Part shown: piece after piece, positions 18,302 through 26,041 of the stretch
Layout of the letters: the number at the start of each line of letters is the position of its first letter
Numbering within the stretch: the stretch's first letter is position 1
Source of the DNA: Anaerolineae bacterium
Lineage (GTDB): Bacteria > Chloroflexota > Anaerolineae > Anaerolineales > Villigracilaceae
NCBI GenBank assembly: GCA_017303735.1
Contig: JAFLCF010000022.1
Location: forward strand, 1 to 35,504
DNA: 35,504 bases
Direction of reading: 5' to 3'
The notes under the pieces: model-generated
What the model was told of the DNA's origin: nothing
Seen by the model: the letters and a program-made list of their open reading frames with translations, nothing else
Database searches by the model: none
Translations under genes and position numbers: made by a program

Positions 18302-18336
18302 AAAAACAAACTCCCCGGCTTTGAAAAGCAGAGGAG
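18302..18336 (-). terminator. Probable terminator of the NarL-type two-component operon
   Basis: Read on the minus strand, CTCC...GCTT pairs with AAGC...GGAG around a 4-base loop, with a small mismatch in the stem, followed by TTTGTTTTT. It lies about 200 bp after the response-regulator stop. Confidence 0.5.
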
Positions 18337-18541
18337 CATGGCATGATCGTTTATGAAAAATCCCTATCCCCGTACACGATCAGTTAACTATATAGCGAGC
18401 TTGTGGTATGAAATGTGGGTCAATATGGGTCGAAACTTATACCCCGCTGGACACATCCGATGGCGATTATGATGTAAAAATTGATGAGTTCATATGATTC
18501 AATTTAACATCTATCTTGTAAGCGATGCGATGAAGCTTGGC

Positions 18542-19204
18542 TTAATCTTTTAATCCTAATCCCGCCTTTCTGGCACGGACGATGGCTTGGGCTCGGTCTG
18601 CGACTTGTAATTTCGTGAGAATGCTTGAGACGTAATTCTGCACGGTCTTGATGCTCAACGATAACTTGTTTGCGATGACCATGTTGTTATCGCCTTGCGC
18701 GATCAGTTCTAAAATTTCATATTCACGTTCGGTTAGCTCGGCGAACTCGCTGGGCTGACCTTTTTTATTGGATGCAGCCGATGGCGCCGCAAAGTATTGC
18801 ATCATGCGTTGGGCAATGGCGGGACTGAAAATCGCTTCGCCTCTTTCCACGGCGACAATTGCCCGCACGACCTCATCTTTATCCGCATCTTTGAGAAGGT
18901 ACCCGCGTGCACCAGCGCGCATGGCGGCAAAGACAGAATCGTCATCGTCGAACATGGTGATGACCAGTACACCAATATTTGGTTGCGTTTCATTGATCTT
19001 GCGGGTTGCGTCGATGCCATTCATGCCTGGCATTTTCAGATCCATGAGGATGACGTTCGGTTGTAATTTATTGGCTTGCGTGATCGCTTCTTCGCCATTG
19101 TTCGCTTCACCGACCACTTCCAAATCAGGGACGTTACTTAATAAAGCGCGGACACCTTCACGGTAAAAGACATGGTCGTCTGCAATTAATACTTTGATAG
19201 GCAT
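18542..19204 (-). CDS. NarL/FixJ-family response regulator
   Basis: This 220-residue protein has a receiver domain with acidic pocket D9-D10 and phospho-acceptor D55 (in VILMDLKMPGMNG). A LuxR-type helix-turn-helix follows at about 150-215 (LTEREYEILELIAQG...NKLSLSIKTVQNYVSSILTKL). Its start codon overlaps the stop of the upstream kinase (TAATG), so they are a cognate pair translated together. It should bind DNA as a dimer at short inverted repeats. The TTCCCA-N6-TGGGA palindromes upstream of the kinase are plausible autoregulatory sites, though this is inference. Confidence 0.95.
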   Translation of the reverse strand: MPIKVLIADDHVFYREGVRALLSNVPDLEVVGEANNGEEAITQANKLQPNVILMDLKMPGMNGIDATRKINETQPNIGVLVITMFDDDDSVFAAMRAGARGYLLKDADKDEVVRAIVAVERGEAIFSPAIAQRMMQYFAAPSAASNKKGQPSEFAELTEREYEILELIAQGDNNMVIANKLSLSIKTVQNYVSSILTKLQVADRAQAIVRARKAGLGLKD

Positions 19205-21273
19205 TAGTTCAACTCCTTGCCAAGCGGCAATCTGGCGCGGACGGTTACTCCACCCATAGGGTTATTTTCAATGACACATCCTCCGCCAAGTTCTTCCGCT
19301 CGTTCCCGCATGGACGTGAATCCAACTCCTGCGCGGTTGCCTTTCGGGAGACCATTTCCATTATCTGAAATTTCGAGCAGGAGGTTTTGGTTTTCAATGT
19401 TGATGCGAATTTGGCAGGTGGATGCTTTTGCATGGCGCACACTGTTGGTGAAAGCTTCCAGCACAATGCGATAGGCGGCAACTTCCACGGCGGCAGGCAG
19501 GGATGGGAGTGGTTCAGTTACATCGAAGGTGATCTGCATGCCGTTCGGTCCGCTGTATTGAGCGGTGTGTTCACGGATGGCAGATACCAGCCCAAACTCG
19601 TCCAAAACAGGGGGACGGAGTGCGTAGACTAATCTGCGAATTTCTGCAACGGTTTCTTTGACCTGTCCTTTCAGGTCTTTGAGCAATTGCTTACTTTTCT
19701 CCGGGTCACTATTCACCAACTCAGAGGCAGTGTCGATGCGCTGGGAGAGACTTGCCAATGTGGGACCCACTCCGTCGTGCAAATCACGGCGCAGGCGGCG
19801 GCGTTCTTCTTCCTGGGCGGTGACGAGTCTCTCGCGGGATTTTTGCAGATCGTTGTTGAGGCGCAAGGTGTAGACGGCGACGCCAGCCTGCTGCGCAATG
19901 AGGTGGATGAGTTTCATGTCGGCGGGGGAGAAGGTTTCGCCAGCGGCGCGGGGAGCAAGAGTCAACTCGCCGACGCGTTCGGTCTGATAACTCAAAGGGA
20001 GATGAAGCAATTCGGACGGAGGCAGGCTTGAGTTAGAAATGAAGCGCGGGTCTTCATCCAATAAAGAAATGGCGGCGTAGGGAAGTTTGAGGGTTTGCGC
20101 GAGAGTCTCCACGATGGTCTGCAAAACAGAATCAGGCGCGAGGGCGGAGTCGAGGCGTTGACTCAATCGCGTGAGGACGGTGGCAGGATCATCGCGTTCG
20201 CCATACATGAGTCGATTCACACCGCGTTGTAATCTTTGCCGAAGCGGCTCGAACAGAATCGCAATGATGCCGGTGGCGATGAATGAGACGATGATATTGG
20301 TTTGCGTATTGCGAAAATAATTTGCGAAAAAACCGACGGTGAGAACGTAAAACAAAATGGTGAAGAAACTCAACGCGCCATAGACCAGTGTGCGATTGAT
20401 GATGGGGTCGATATCCCACAAACGGAAACGCAGAATGGCAATGCCAATGGAGAGCGGAATGAGTAGGAAGAACAACATCATGCCTGTGACGGCTGCCAGG
20501 TTTGTGGCTGTGCCGGTTTCCATTTGCAAAATGTTCAGCGCAAAAGGCAGACCGATAAGGAAATACCCGACCAATGCGATGGAGATGCCAAAGACGACCC
20601 ATTTGGTTTGCTGACGCAGTGTGATGCTGGAGATGTTGCGATATCGATAAATGGGTGAGTAGATCATCACTGCGATGACGGTGATGGAAAAGATGAAGAG
20701 CGGGATAACACCCCAATTGCGCGGATTGAAGATGGTCTGTGGAAAGAAGTACACCCCAATAATGAAGGGAATGAGAAGGATAGTGACCGTGCGAGTCCAA
20801 CGCGGGGTGAATTGACCGTTTGGAAAGATGAAGAAGAAAACTAAAAATGCAATGCTGTTGAGGAATTGGGCGATGTAACGCGGTGTCTTCCAAAATTCTG
20901 GCTGGCTTGCGATCTGGTTGGCTGGGGGCCAGAAGATGCTCCCGAGCAGAACGAGAAAGAAAGCGACAAATACGGCAATATTTTCATTGGGACGTTTGTA
21001 GATGATGAGTCCTGCGATCACAAAATGAGTCAAGCCAAAGATCAGGCGCAGGGTGATGAGAAAAATGGCATGGGCTTGCGCACTCCACCCAAGGTTGGCA
21101 AGGTCTTTCAGCAGGCTTGCAGATGGATGCGCCAGATCGTCGTACATCATGCCGATCTCGATCAGAAAGAACGCCGTGGCAAGCAGGGTGAAAACCGACC
21201 AACCTGACAAAATGATCGGTGTGGTTTGTTTGAGTCGTGAAGTATCTGCCTGCGAATTCATAGGGGTGAGCAT
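19204..21273 (-). CDS. Membrane sensor histidine kinase (HisKA_3, with GAF domain)
   Basis: The protein has about 689 residues from the ATG at 21273; a TTG at 21291 and an ATG at 21261 are alternatives. The N-terminal half has about ten hydrophobic helices (to roughly residue 345). A GAF-like domain follows (about 355-475), then a short coiled coil and the HisKA_3 dimerisation motif RRDLHDGVGPTLASL with phospho-His at about 499. The HATPase domain has an N-box EAFTNSVRHA and a G-box SDNGNGLP. The signal is unknown. A TAAAAT hexamer at 21284-21279 would place transcription start at or next to the ATG, suggesting a very short or absent leader. It overlaps its regulator by one base. Confidence 0.93.
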   Translation of the reverse strand: MLTPMNSQADTSRLKQTTPIILSGWSVFTLLATAFFLIEIGMMYDDLAHPSASLLKDLANLGWSAQAHAIFLITLRLIFGLTHFVIAGLIIYKRPNENIAVFVAFFLVLLGSIFWPPANQIASQPEFWKTPRYIAQFLNSIAFLVFFFIFPNGQFTPRWTRTVTILLIPFIIGVYFFPQTIFNPRNWGVIPLFIFSITVIAVMIYSPIYRYRNISSITLRQQTKWVVFGISIALVGYFLIGLPFALNILQMETGTATNLAAVTGMMLFFLLIPLSIGIAILRFRLWDIDPIINRTLVYGALSFFTILFYVLTVGFFANYFRNTQTNIIVSFIATGIIAILFEPLRQRLQRGVNRLMYGERDDPATVLTRLSQRLDSALAPDSVLQTIVETLAQTLKLPYAAISLLDEDPRFISNSSLPPSELLHLPLSYQTERVGELTLAPRAAGETFSPADMKLIHLIAQQAGVAVYTLRLNNDLQKSRERLVTAQEEERRRLRRDLHDGVGPTLASLSQRIDTASELVNSDPEKSKQLLKDLKGQVKETVAEIRRLVYALRPPVLDEFGLVSAIREHTAQYSGPNGMQITFDVTEPLPSLPAAVEVAAYRIVLEAFTNSVRHAKASTCQIRINIENQNLLLEISDNGNGLPKGNRAGVGFTSMRERAEELGGGCVIENNPMGGVTVRARLPLGKELN

Positions 21274-21284
21274 ACCGTATTTTA

Positions 21285-21333
21285 TTCCCAAAGTGATGGG
21301 AGGTGCTTCCCAAACTTTTGGGAAAACTTCCCA
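21285..21333. promoter_or_regulatory. Tandem TTCCCA-N6-TGGGA palindromes in a divergent promoter region
   Basis: Two 18-bp dyads, at 21285-21302 and 21307-21324, share TTCCCAAA...TGGGA and start 22 bp (two helix turns) apart; a fifth half-site, TTCCCA, lies at 21328-21333. They sit just upstream of the kinase start and 77 bp before the hydrolase. A NarL-type dimer is a candidate ligand. Confidence 0.55.
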
Positions 21334-21409
21334 GGTGAGACGTGAGTGCAGACCGATGTCAGCGGGAGGGTAAAGGCGTATCCTTCACGCCATCAAAAGG
21401 AGATTACCG

Positions 21410-22528
21410 ATGTATACCTTACCCGTTGGCTATTTCAAATTTCATAAAGATGCTTTTATTAACTATCAGTTGAACCGCTGGCATTCGCTTGGCTTCACCC
21501 GCAAGGAAGATATCGAAAAGGTCGGCAAAGAGATCAAGACCTTTGAAGATTACGTGCGCGGATTTATTCGGCTGGGCGACGAGGCTCTCGCTGAGAAGCG
21601 CATCAAGAACGCGGCATTCTATTACCGCGCGGCAGAGTTTTTGGTGGATCCCGAAGATAAACAGAAACTCGTGCTGTACAACAAGTTCCTTGAACTTTTC
21701 TATCAGGGCTTTGCCGAAGATGGCATTGAACAGCACAAGGTCGCATACGCGGGCGGATTCCTGCCGGTGATGCGGCTTGCTCCCAAAGGCGGTGCGACGA
21801 AAGGCACGCTTCTCGCCTTCGGTGGGTTTGATTCGTTCATCGAAGATTTTTACTGCATGTGGGCTTTCTTCGCCGAAGCGGGATACGAAGTCCTTGCCTT
21901 TGAGGGACCCGGTCAGGGTGGCGCGCTGCGCACCTATGGCATTCCGTTCGACCATGATTGGGAGAAGCCTGTGGCTGCGGTGCTCGATCATTTCAAGGTC
22001 AAGGATGCGGCGCTGTTAGGTGTTTCGATGGGCGGCTATTGGGGAATCCGCGCGGCGGCGTTCGAGAAGCGCATCAGTCGAGTCATCGCATTCCCGCCGG
22101 TCTATGACTGGATGGAGATGGCAGGCGGATTCAACCGCGGACTGGTCGATCTACTGATGAAAGCACGCGGACTGATGAACTGGATGGTGAAGATGAAGAT
22201 GTCGAACGGCAAACTCAAACACACCATCAAGCAGACGCTTTTCCTGACCAAGAAAAGCGAACCCATCGAAGCCGTGGAATGGATGCTCGGTATGAACAAG
22301 GATCATCTGCATTCCGAACTGGTGACACAGGATGTGCTACTGGCAGGCGGCGAACATGATGCCTTCCAACCGCCGATGCTGATGCAAAAACAGCGCAAGG
22401 CGTTGGTGAACGCGAAATCGGTCACGGTGAGAGTTTTCACCAAAGCCGAACACGCCGACCAGCATTGTCAAATCGGCAATGTAGGTCTGGCATTGCAAGT
22501 GATGTCCGATTGGTTGAACAAGAAATAA
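21410..22528 (+). CDS. Alpha/beta hydrolase (FrsA/DHPON-hydrolase-like)
   Basis: This 372-residue protein has a helical N-terminal lid (residues 1-120) before the alpha/beta core. The nucleophile elbow is GVSMGG with Ser206, preceded by an FEGPGQGGALR loop. A late Asp in the GGEHDAF segment and His in KAEHADQHCQ complete a plausible triad. The layout resembles PF06500-type hydrolases that act on C-C or ester bonds of small aromatic or keto compounds. The substrate is unknown. A good AAAGGAG site precedes the ATG. It is divergent from the two-component pair and shares its upstream region with the palindromic operators. Confidence 0.85.
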   Translation: MYTLPVGYFKFHKDAFINYQLNRWHSLGFTRKEDIEKVGKEIKTFEDYVRGFIRLGDEALAEKRIKNAAFYYRAAEFLVDPEDKQKLVLYNKFLELFYQGFAEDGIEQHKVAYAGGFLPVMRLAPKGGATKGTLLAFGGFDSFIEDFYCMWAFFAEAGYEVLAFEGPGQGGALRTYGIPFDHDWEKPVAAVLDHFKVKDAALLGVSMGGYWGIRAAAFEKRISRVIAFPPVYDWMEMAGGFNRGLVDLLMKARGLMNWMVKMKMSNGKLKHTIKQTLFLTKKSEPIEAVEWMLGMNKDHLHSELVTQDVLLAGGEHDAFQPPMLMQKQRKALVNAKSVTVRVFTKAEHADQHCQIGNVGLALQVMSDWLNKK

Positions 22529-22536
22529 AAATTACT

Positions 22537-22561
22537 CATACAAGGGCTTAGCCCCTGTATG
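22537..22561. other. Intergenic hairpin
   Basis: An 11-bp stem with one mismatch (22537-22547 with 22551-22561) and a 3-base loop lies between the hydrolase and the next gene. No T-run follows on the plus strand, so it may be a processing or stabilising hairpin rather than a terminator. Confidence 0.4.
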
Positions 22562-22587
22562 GGCAAAATAAAAAAGGAGATTTTGAA

Positions 22588-23094
22588 ATGGAACTTTTAT
22601 CTGATTTTCTCGCATGGGCTTGGGCGCGTCATCACAACGTTTTGAGTTGGTACATCCGCCCGTTGTTTATCCTCCCTTATATCTACTTTGCTTACAAGCA
22701 AAGCTGGAAGGGATTGGTTGTGACCGTGATCGCACTCGCCACCAGCATGTTCTGGTTCCCTGCACCTGAAACGGTTGACCATATGGTGGAACAATTCCTG
22801 CAGGCAGAGCGTGACTATCTGCTTGGCACATGGGGCATAGGCAAGGTTTTGCTCACGTTGACCGTGCCCGCTTTCTTCTACTTCCTCGCACTGGCGTTCT
22901 GGAAGCGCTCGTGGTGGTGGGGCGTGGCGGTCATCAACTTGGCGGCATTGGGCAAGATCGCCTGGAGCGTTGCTGAAGGCGGTGAGTCTGGCTGGGCAGT
23001 ACTCATCCCTGCGGTGATCGGCATGTTGATCTGTGATGCGGCTGTCTATTTTGGAGTGAAGTTCGTTAATCGTAGAAAAATGCAAACAGCATAA
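22588..23094 (+). CDS. Small integral membrane protein, unknown function
   Basis: This 168-residue protein has about four or five hydrophobic segments, and its early sequence is rich in Trp, His and Tyr (AWARHHNVLSWYIRP). It has no motif I recognise. A strong AAGGAG site lies 9 bases before the ATG. It is 59 bp after the hydrolase on the same strand and is followed by a strong terminator, so the two probably form a two-gene unit. Confidence 0.75.
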   Translation: MELLSDFLAWAWARHHNVLSWYIRPLFILPYIYFAYKQSWKGLVVTVIALATSMFWFPAPETVDHMVEQFLQAERDYLLGTWGIGKVLLTLTVPAFFYFLALAFWKRSWWWGVAVINLAALGKIAWSVAEGGESGWAVLIPAVIGMLICDAAVYFGVKFVNRRKMQTA

Positions 23095-23103
23095 GCAATA
23101 TAA

Positions 23104-23153
23104 AAGAGATGCCAGAAGTTTGCCCGTGATGGACTTCTGGCATCTCTTGTTTT
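23104..23153 (+). terminator. Strong bidirectional rho-independent terminator
   Basis: A perfect 16-bp stem (23104-23119 with 23133-23148) and a 13-base loop are followed by GTTTTTGG on the plus strand and TTTATATT on the minus strand. It lies between convergent genes. Confidence 0.9.
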
Positions 23154-23185
23154 TGGAATATTCCCCTTCGAGGACGATGTCGATG

Positions 23186-23220
23186 ATTCGATATTCGAGG
23201 TTCGAATACTCGAGTATCGT
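23186..23220. repeat. TTCGA heptad repeat with hairpin potential
   Basis: TTCGA recurs at 23187, 23194 and 23201, a 7-bp period. An 11-bp inverted repeat (23189-23199 with 23209-23219, one mismatch) overlaps it. It abuts the comM remnant and may mark the junction of the duplicated segment. Confidence 0.5.
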
Positions 23221-23229
23221 TTTGTTTGA

Positions 23230-23421
23230 ATATCTCTGGCAGTTTGCACACGCTTGCGGATTATCTCGCTGGTTTCGCCGAGTTTATTTCTGCTGAGTTT
23301 TTTGTAATCAACTCTGGGGACTTCGATGTGGATGTCGATGCGGTCTAGCAATGGACCGGAGATGCGCTTTTGGTATTTGGTGACGACAGTCGGGGCGCAG
23401 GTTCAGGGTTTTTGAGAATTT
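23230..23421 (-). pseudogene. Decayed internal fragment of comM (partial duplication)
   Basis: This 192-bp stretch aligns without gaps to 31157-31348 of the intact comM, with about 19 mismatches by hand count (roughly 90% identity). It encodes the same peptide segment (CAPxVVTKYQKRISGPLLDRIDIHIEVPRVDY...ETSE) on the same strand. It lacks both ends of the gene and has a TGA where the intact gene has a Cys codon before TCAP. It lies between the terminator at 23104-23153 and the 3' end of the OmpR-type kinase. Together with those elements it fills the 368-bp gap. Confidence 0.85.
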
Positions 23422-23462
23422 CTGAAGAATCTGCAATTGTATAGTTTGATAAAGCATTTGGA

Positions 23463-24899
23463 TTAGCCTTGTAGTACAGACTGGAATCTCATTTTCACAG
23501 TGCATCCTCTGCCTGGTTCACTTTCCATATGGATCTCGCCATCCATGCCATCAACAAGCGCTTTTGCAATTGACAATCCCAACCCAAAGCCAGGCATGAC
23601 AGCATCTTCTTCACCTCGGTAGAAACGGTCAAAGACATGGCTAAGTTTTTCAGGAGAAATGCCTTCTCCAAAATCCTGCACGTGGATCTCAATCGCTGTG
23701 CCCTCCTGTTTTGCTGTGACATTCACATTGCTGGATGAATGCTTCAAGGCATTGTCGAGTGTGATGAGAAGTACCTGCTTGATGGCATCACGATCTCCCA
23801 TGGACTTCAATCGGTGTGCAGCGTCAAGACTGATTTCACGCTGAAGGTCTAGTTGACGTGCCTGACGAATAACCTCCTCAAGCATGGACGATATATCTAC
23901 AGGTTCTTTGGCAAGACTGCGACCCGCATCTGCACGGGCAAGCAGTAACAAGTCATTGACGAGGCGGATGAGTCGGTCGCTTTCATCGACCATGTCGCTG
24001 AGAATATCAGCTTGTATTTCTGGAGCTGGGCTGCGTTTGAGAAGCCCGAGATTTCCGCGTAAAGTTGTGAGTGGTGTGCGTAATTCATGCGAGACATCGG
24101 CAACAAAATTACGCTGCATTTCGAGGGAGCGTTCCACTTTTTGGAAGGCGTCTTGCAGACGCGAGAGCATGGCATTAAAGGTACTTGCCAATTGACCTAC
24201 TTCGTCCTGTGGACCTGTGTAATCGACCCGGCGGGCGAAGTCGCGTTCATTGCCGATGGCTTTGGCAGTTTGGGTAATGCGATGAATGGGAGTAAGGGTG
24301 ACGCCTGAGAACAACCAGCCGATCCCAAAGGCGATCAATGTAATAAGGGAACCTGCAATGAGCAAGGTCGTAACGAGGGACTGGAGTGTGCGATTCCGTT
24401 CAGTAAGCGGACGAGCAACCTGTACGATATATGTGACTTCATCGTTCACAATAACCGGGCGGCTATAGATAAGCATTTCTTCGTCAGCGACCAGCTCTGT
24501 TTGCCACCAGTCACTGCCGCCTTGAAGGGTTTGTAATCCTTCCACACTTAAGGGTAATTCATCTTCTTCACGCCCAAATGGACTGGCAACCAGATTGCCC
24601 AGCGGGTCGAGAATGCGAGCGATCTCACGTTCAGGGAAAGCTTGAAAATCTCCGTTTGAAAATTCGTCAAAGGAAACCGGCGGCTGTTGCCCATCCTCTG
24701 GAGGCGGGGCGGGGCGCTCATCGGGAGAATCAGACCGAAGCGCGGCGTCGGCTGTTTTATTGGCACCCATTTGCAGGTCCTGTTTGAGCGAATCGAGGGT
24801 GGACTGTGCCTGAATGGTATAGAGCGTGAATCCAAAGACGGTCAACGTCAGTGCGAGGATGAATGTATAAAGGAGGGTAAAACGCAAACGGATGGACAT
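23463..24899 (-). CDS. Sensor histidine kinase (HAMP-HisKA), OmpR-type system
   Basis: This 478-residue protein has a transmembrane helix at about 7-30, an extracytoplasmic sensor of about 140 residues rich in acidic residues and Pro, a second helix at about 174-196, and HAMP (197-250). The HisKA motif VADVSHELRTPL carries phospho-His271. HATPase boxes follow, including an FGEGISPEKLSHVF G1 box and GFGLGLSIAKALV. It is one base-overlapped (TAATG) with the response regulator upstream. The gene organisation and its targets suggest an envelope or phosphate-related signal, but the sensor domain matches nothing I recognise. Confidence 0.94.
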   Translation of the reverse strand: MSIRLRFTLLYTFILALTLTVFGFTLYTIQAQSTLDSLKQDLQMGANKTADAALRSDSPDERPAPPPEDGQQPPVSFDEFSNGDFQAFPEREIARILDPLGNLVASPFGREEDELPLSVEGLQTLQGGSDWWQTELVADEEMLIYSRPVIVNDEVTYIVQVARPLTERNRTLQSLVTTLLIAGSLITLIAFGIGWLFSGVTLTPIHRITQTAKAIGNERDFARRVDYTGPQDEVGQLASTFNAMLSRLQDAFQKVERSLEMQRNFVADVSHELRTPLTTLRGNLGLLKRSPAPEIQADILSDMVDESDRLIRLVNDLLLLARADAGRSLAKEPVDISSMLEEVIRQARQLDLQREISLDAAHRLKSMGDRDAIKQVLLITLDNALKHSSSNVNVTAKQEGTAIEIHVQDFGEGISPEKLSHVFDRFYRGEEDAVMPGFGLGLSIAKALVDGMDGEIHMESEPGRGCTVKMRFQSVLQG

Positions 24900-25576
24900 T
24901 ATTCCTCTCGCAACACATACCCAATGCCGCGCACCGTTTGAATGAGACGCGGACTGCCATCGACTTCGAGTTTCTTGCGCAGGTAGCCAATATAAATTTC
25001 AAGGACATTGTCATCGCCGCCGAAGTCGTAACCCCAGACATCGTTGAGGATCTGACGGCGTTCGAGTACTTGGCGCGGATGGCGCAGCAGTAAGTGCAAT
25101 AGATTGAATTCGGTAACTGTAAGGTTTAATTCTATTTCACCGCGTTTGGCTTCATGTGTTGTGGGGTTGAGGGTGATATCTGCGTATGCAGCTGTTTGAT
25201 TTTCAGGTTTGGCTTTCACCCGCCTCAGCATGGCATGGACACGTGCCACAAGCTCGGCTGGCGCAAACGGTTTCACGAGGTAATCATCAGCGCCGCTTTC
25301 GAGCCCTTCGACGCGGTTCTCAATGGCATCACGAGCTGTGAGCATCAAGATCATGGTCTTGTCTTCTTCATCGCGCAGGCGTTGGATGAAGGAGACACCG
25401 TCCATTTTAGGCATCATCCAATCGACGATGATCAGGTCAGGCTTGTGGGTTTGTACAAGCGGCAAAGCTTCCAACCCGTTGGCGGCGGTAAGCACTTCGA
25501 GGTTTTCATAGGTTAGCGTGCGCTGAAGCATTTTTAAGAGTTTGGGGTCATCGTCAATGACAAGTACGGCAGGCAT
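24899..25576 (-). CDS. OmpR/PhoB-family response regulator
   Basis: This 225-residue protein has a receiver domain with acidic pocket D8-D10 and phospho-acceptor D52 (VDWMMPKMDG). A winged helix follows at about 130-223 (TVTEFNLLHLLLRHPRQVLERRQILNDVWGYD and the IGYLRKKLEVDG recognition region, ending in TVRGIGYVLR). Members bind tandem direct repeats at an 11-bp period. Such repeats (TTCACAG) occur in its own promoter and in front of three facing operons, making it the obvious candidate regulator. Leader of about 27 nt. Confidence 0.96.
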   Translation of the reverse strand: MPAVLVIDDDPKLLKMLQRTLTYENLEVLTAANGLEALPLVQTHKPDLIIVDWMMPKMDGVSFIQRLRDEEDKTMILMLTARDAIENRVEGLESGADDYLVKPFAPAELVARVHAMLRRVKAKPENQTAAYADITLNPTTHEAKRGEIELNLTVTEFNLLHLLLRHPRQVLERRQILNDVWGYDFGGDDNVLEIYIGYLRKKLEVDGSPRLIQTVRGIGYVLREE

Positions 25577-25609
25577 GGGGTCTCACTTTTCTTCATATTA
25601 TCACAGCCA

Positions 25610-25643
25610 ACTATAAATAAGATTCCTGTGAAAACACTGTGAA
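25610..25643 (-). promoter_or_regulatory. Autoregulatory promoter of the OmpR-type system
   Basis: On the minus strand two perfect TTCACAG boxes (25643-25637 and 25632-25626) lie 11 bp apart. Exactly 10 bp after the second comes TATAGT (25615-25610), a -10-like hexamer. The layout is the same as in the three promoters at 25912-25967, 26937-26981 and 29073-29128. Confidence 0.7.
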
Positions 25644-25731
25644 GTTAATACGAGAAATTCCACATATATTTCTTATCGGGCATTCAGCGTTTTTTGGGCA
25701 AATTCTTAGATTGATTTTCTATACTACCTCA

Positions 25732-25882
25732 TCCAACCAGATCGGTTGAAGAAAGGAGTGCCTAGCGACCTTAATCGCTTCAGTGTTTCGATCCTGGAAA
25801 GGAGGTGCGACCCGTAGCGTAAAAGAAATTCCATAAGCAAGTTAAGCGTCCCGCGTAGTGAATGCGCGGGACGCTTTTTTTG
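25732..25882 (+). ncRNA. Candidate small RNA ending in a strong terminator
   Basis: A TATACT hexamer at 25720-25725 would start a transcript near 25732. The RNA would begin with a small hairpin (25734-25738 with 25744-25748). It carries two GAAAGGAG(G) purine tracts (25751-25758 and 25797-25804) and ends in a hairpin with T7. No ORF longer than about 20 codons is present. It matches no riboswitch or RNA family I know. It is separate from the DUF4405 transcript, whose promoter lies downstream. Confidence 0.4.
25844..25882 (+). terminator. Rho-independent terminator of the candidate small RNA
   Basis: An 11-bp perfect GC-rich stem (25845-25855 with 25865-25875, extendable by one A-T pair) with a 9-base loop is followed by seven T. 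It ends no annotated plus-strand gene, which is why a small RNA is proposed. Confidence 0.88.
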
Positions 25883-25891
25883 TTTGCGACC

Positions 25892-25967
25892 TTCACAAGA
25901 AGTTCACATTCTTCACAGAATTTATACAGACCCTTCTTGGTTTCTTCACAGGCGTGACTTCTACAAT
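25892..25967 (+). promoter_or_regulatory. Promoter of the DUF4405 operon with 11-bp phased boxes
   Basis: In-phase 7-mers are TTCACAG (25912), TATACAG (25923), TTCTTGG (25934) and TTCACAG (25945), each 11 bp apart. After 10 bp comes the -10 TACAAT (25962-25967). Two extra boxes, TTCACAA (25892) and TTCACAT (25903), are 11 bp apart but 2 bp out of phase. Confidence 0.7.
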
Positions 25968-26041
25968 GCGGGTGTTCGAAAAATAAACCGTCAAAATACC
26001 CGCATATGAACTAGCGGGAATCGAAAGGAAAACTAAAAATC

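Larger units (their letters stand above)
18058..18541. other. 484-bp intergenic region between crtB and the NarL-type regulator
   Basis: It contains the crtB operator/promoter at 18112-18139 and a minus-strand terminator at 18302-18336. The remainder, about 18140-18300 and 18340-18541, is AT-rich with a weak 7-bp inverted repeat (TGATCGT at 18344, ACGATCA at 18376). No convincing gene was seen on either strand. Confidence 0.7.

Noticed and set aside
23046..23351. 101-codon minus-strand frame covering the comM remnant
   Set aside because: Only its first third resembles comM; the rest runs through a terminator and repeat, so it is an accidental frame on a pseudogene.
23494..23500. Single TTCACAG inside the 3' end of the OmpR-type kinase gene
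   Set aside because: No second box at 11 bp and no -10 after 10 bp; a chance match within coding sequence.
25741..25830. Riboswitch or leader peptide in the candidate small RNA
   Set aside because: No known riboswitch core is visible, the longest frames are about 19 codons and start too close to the purine tracts, and the transcript ends before the DUF4405 promoter.
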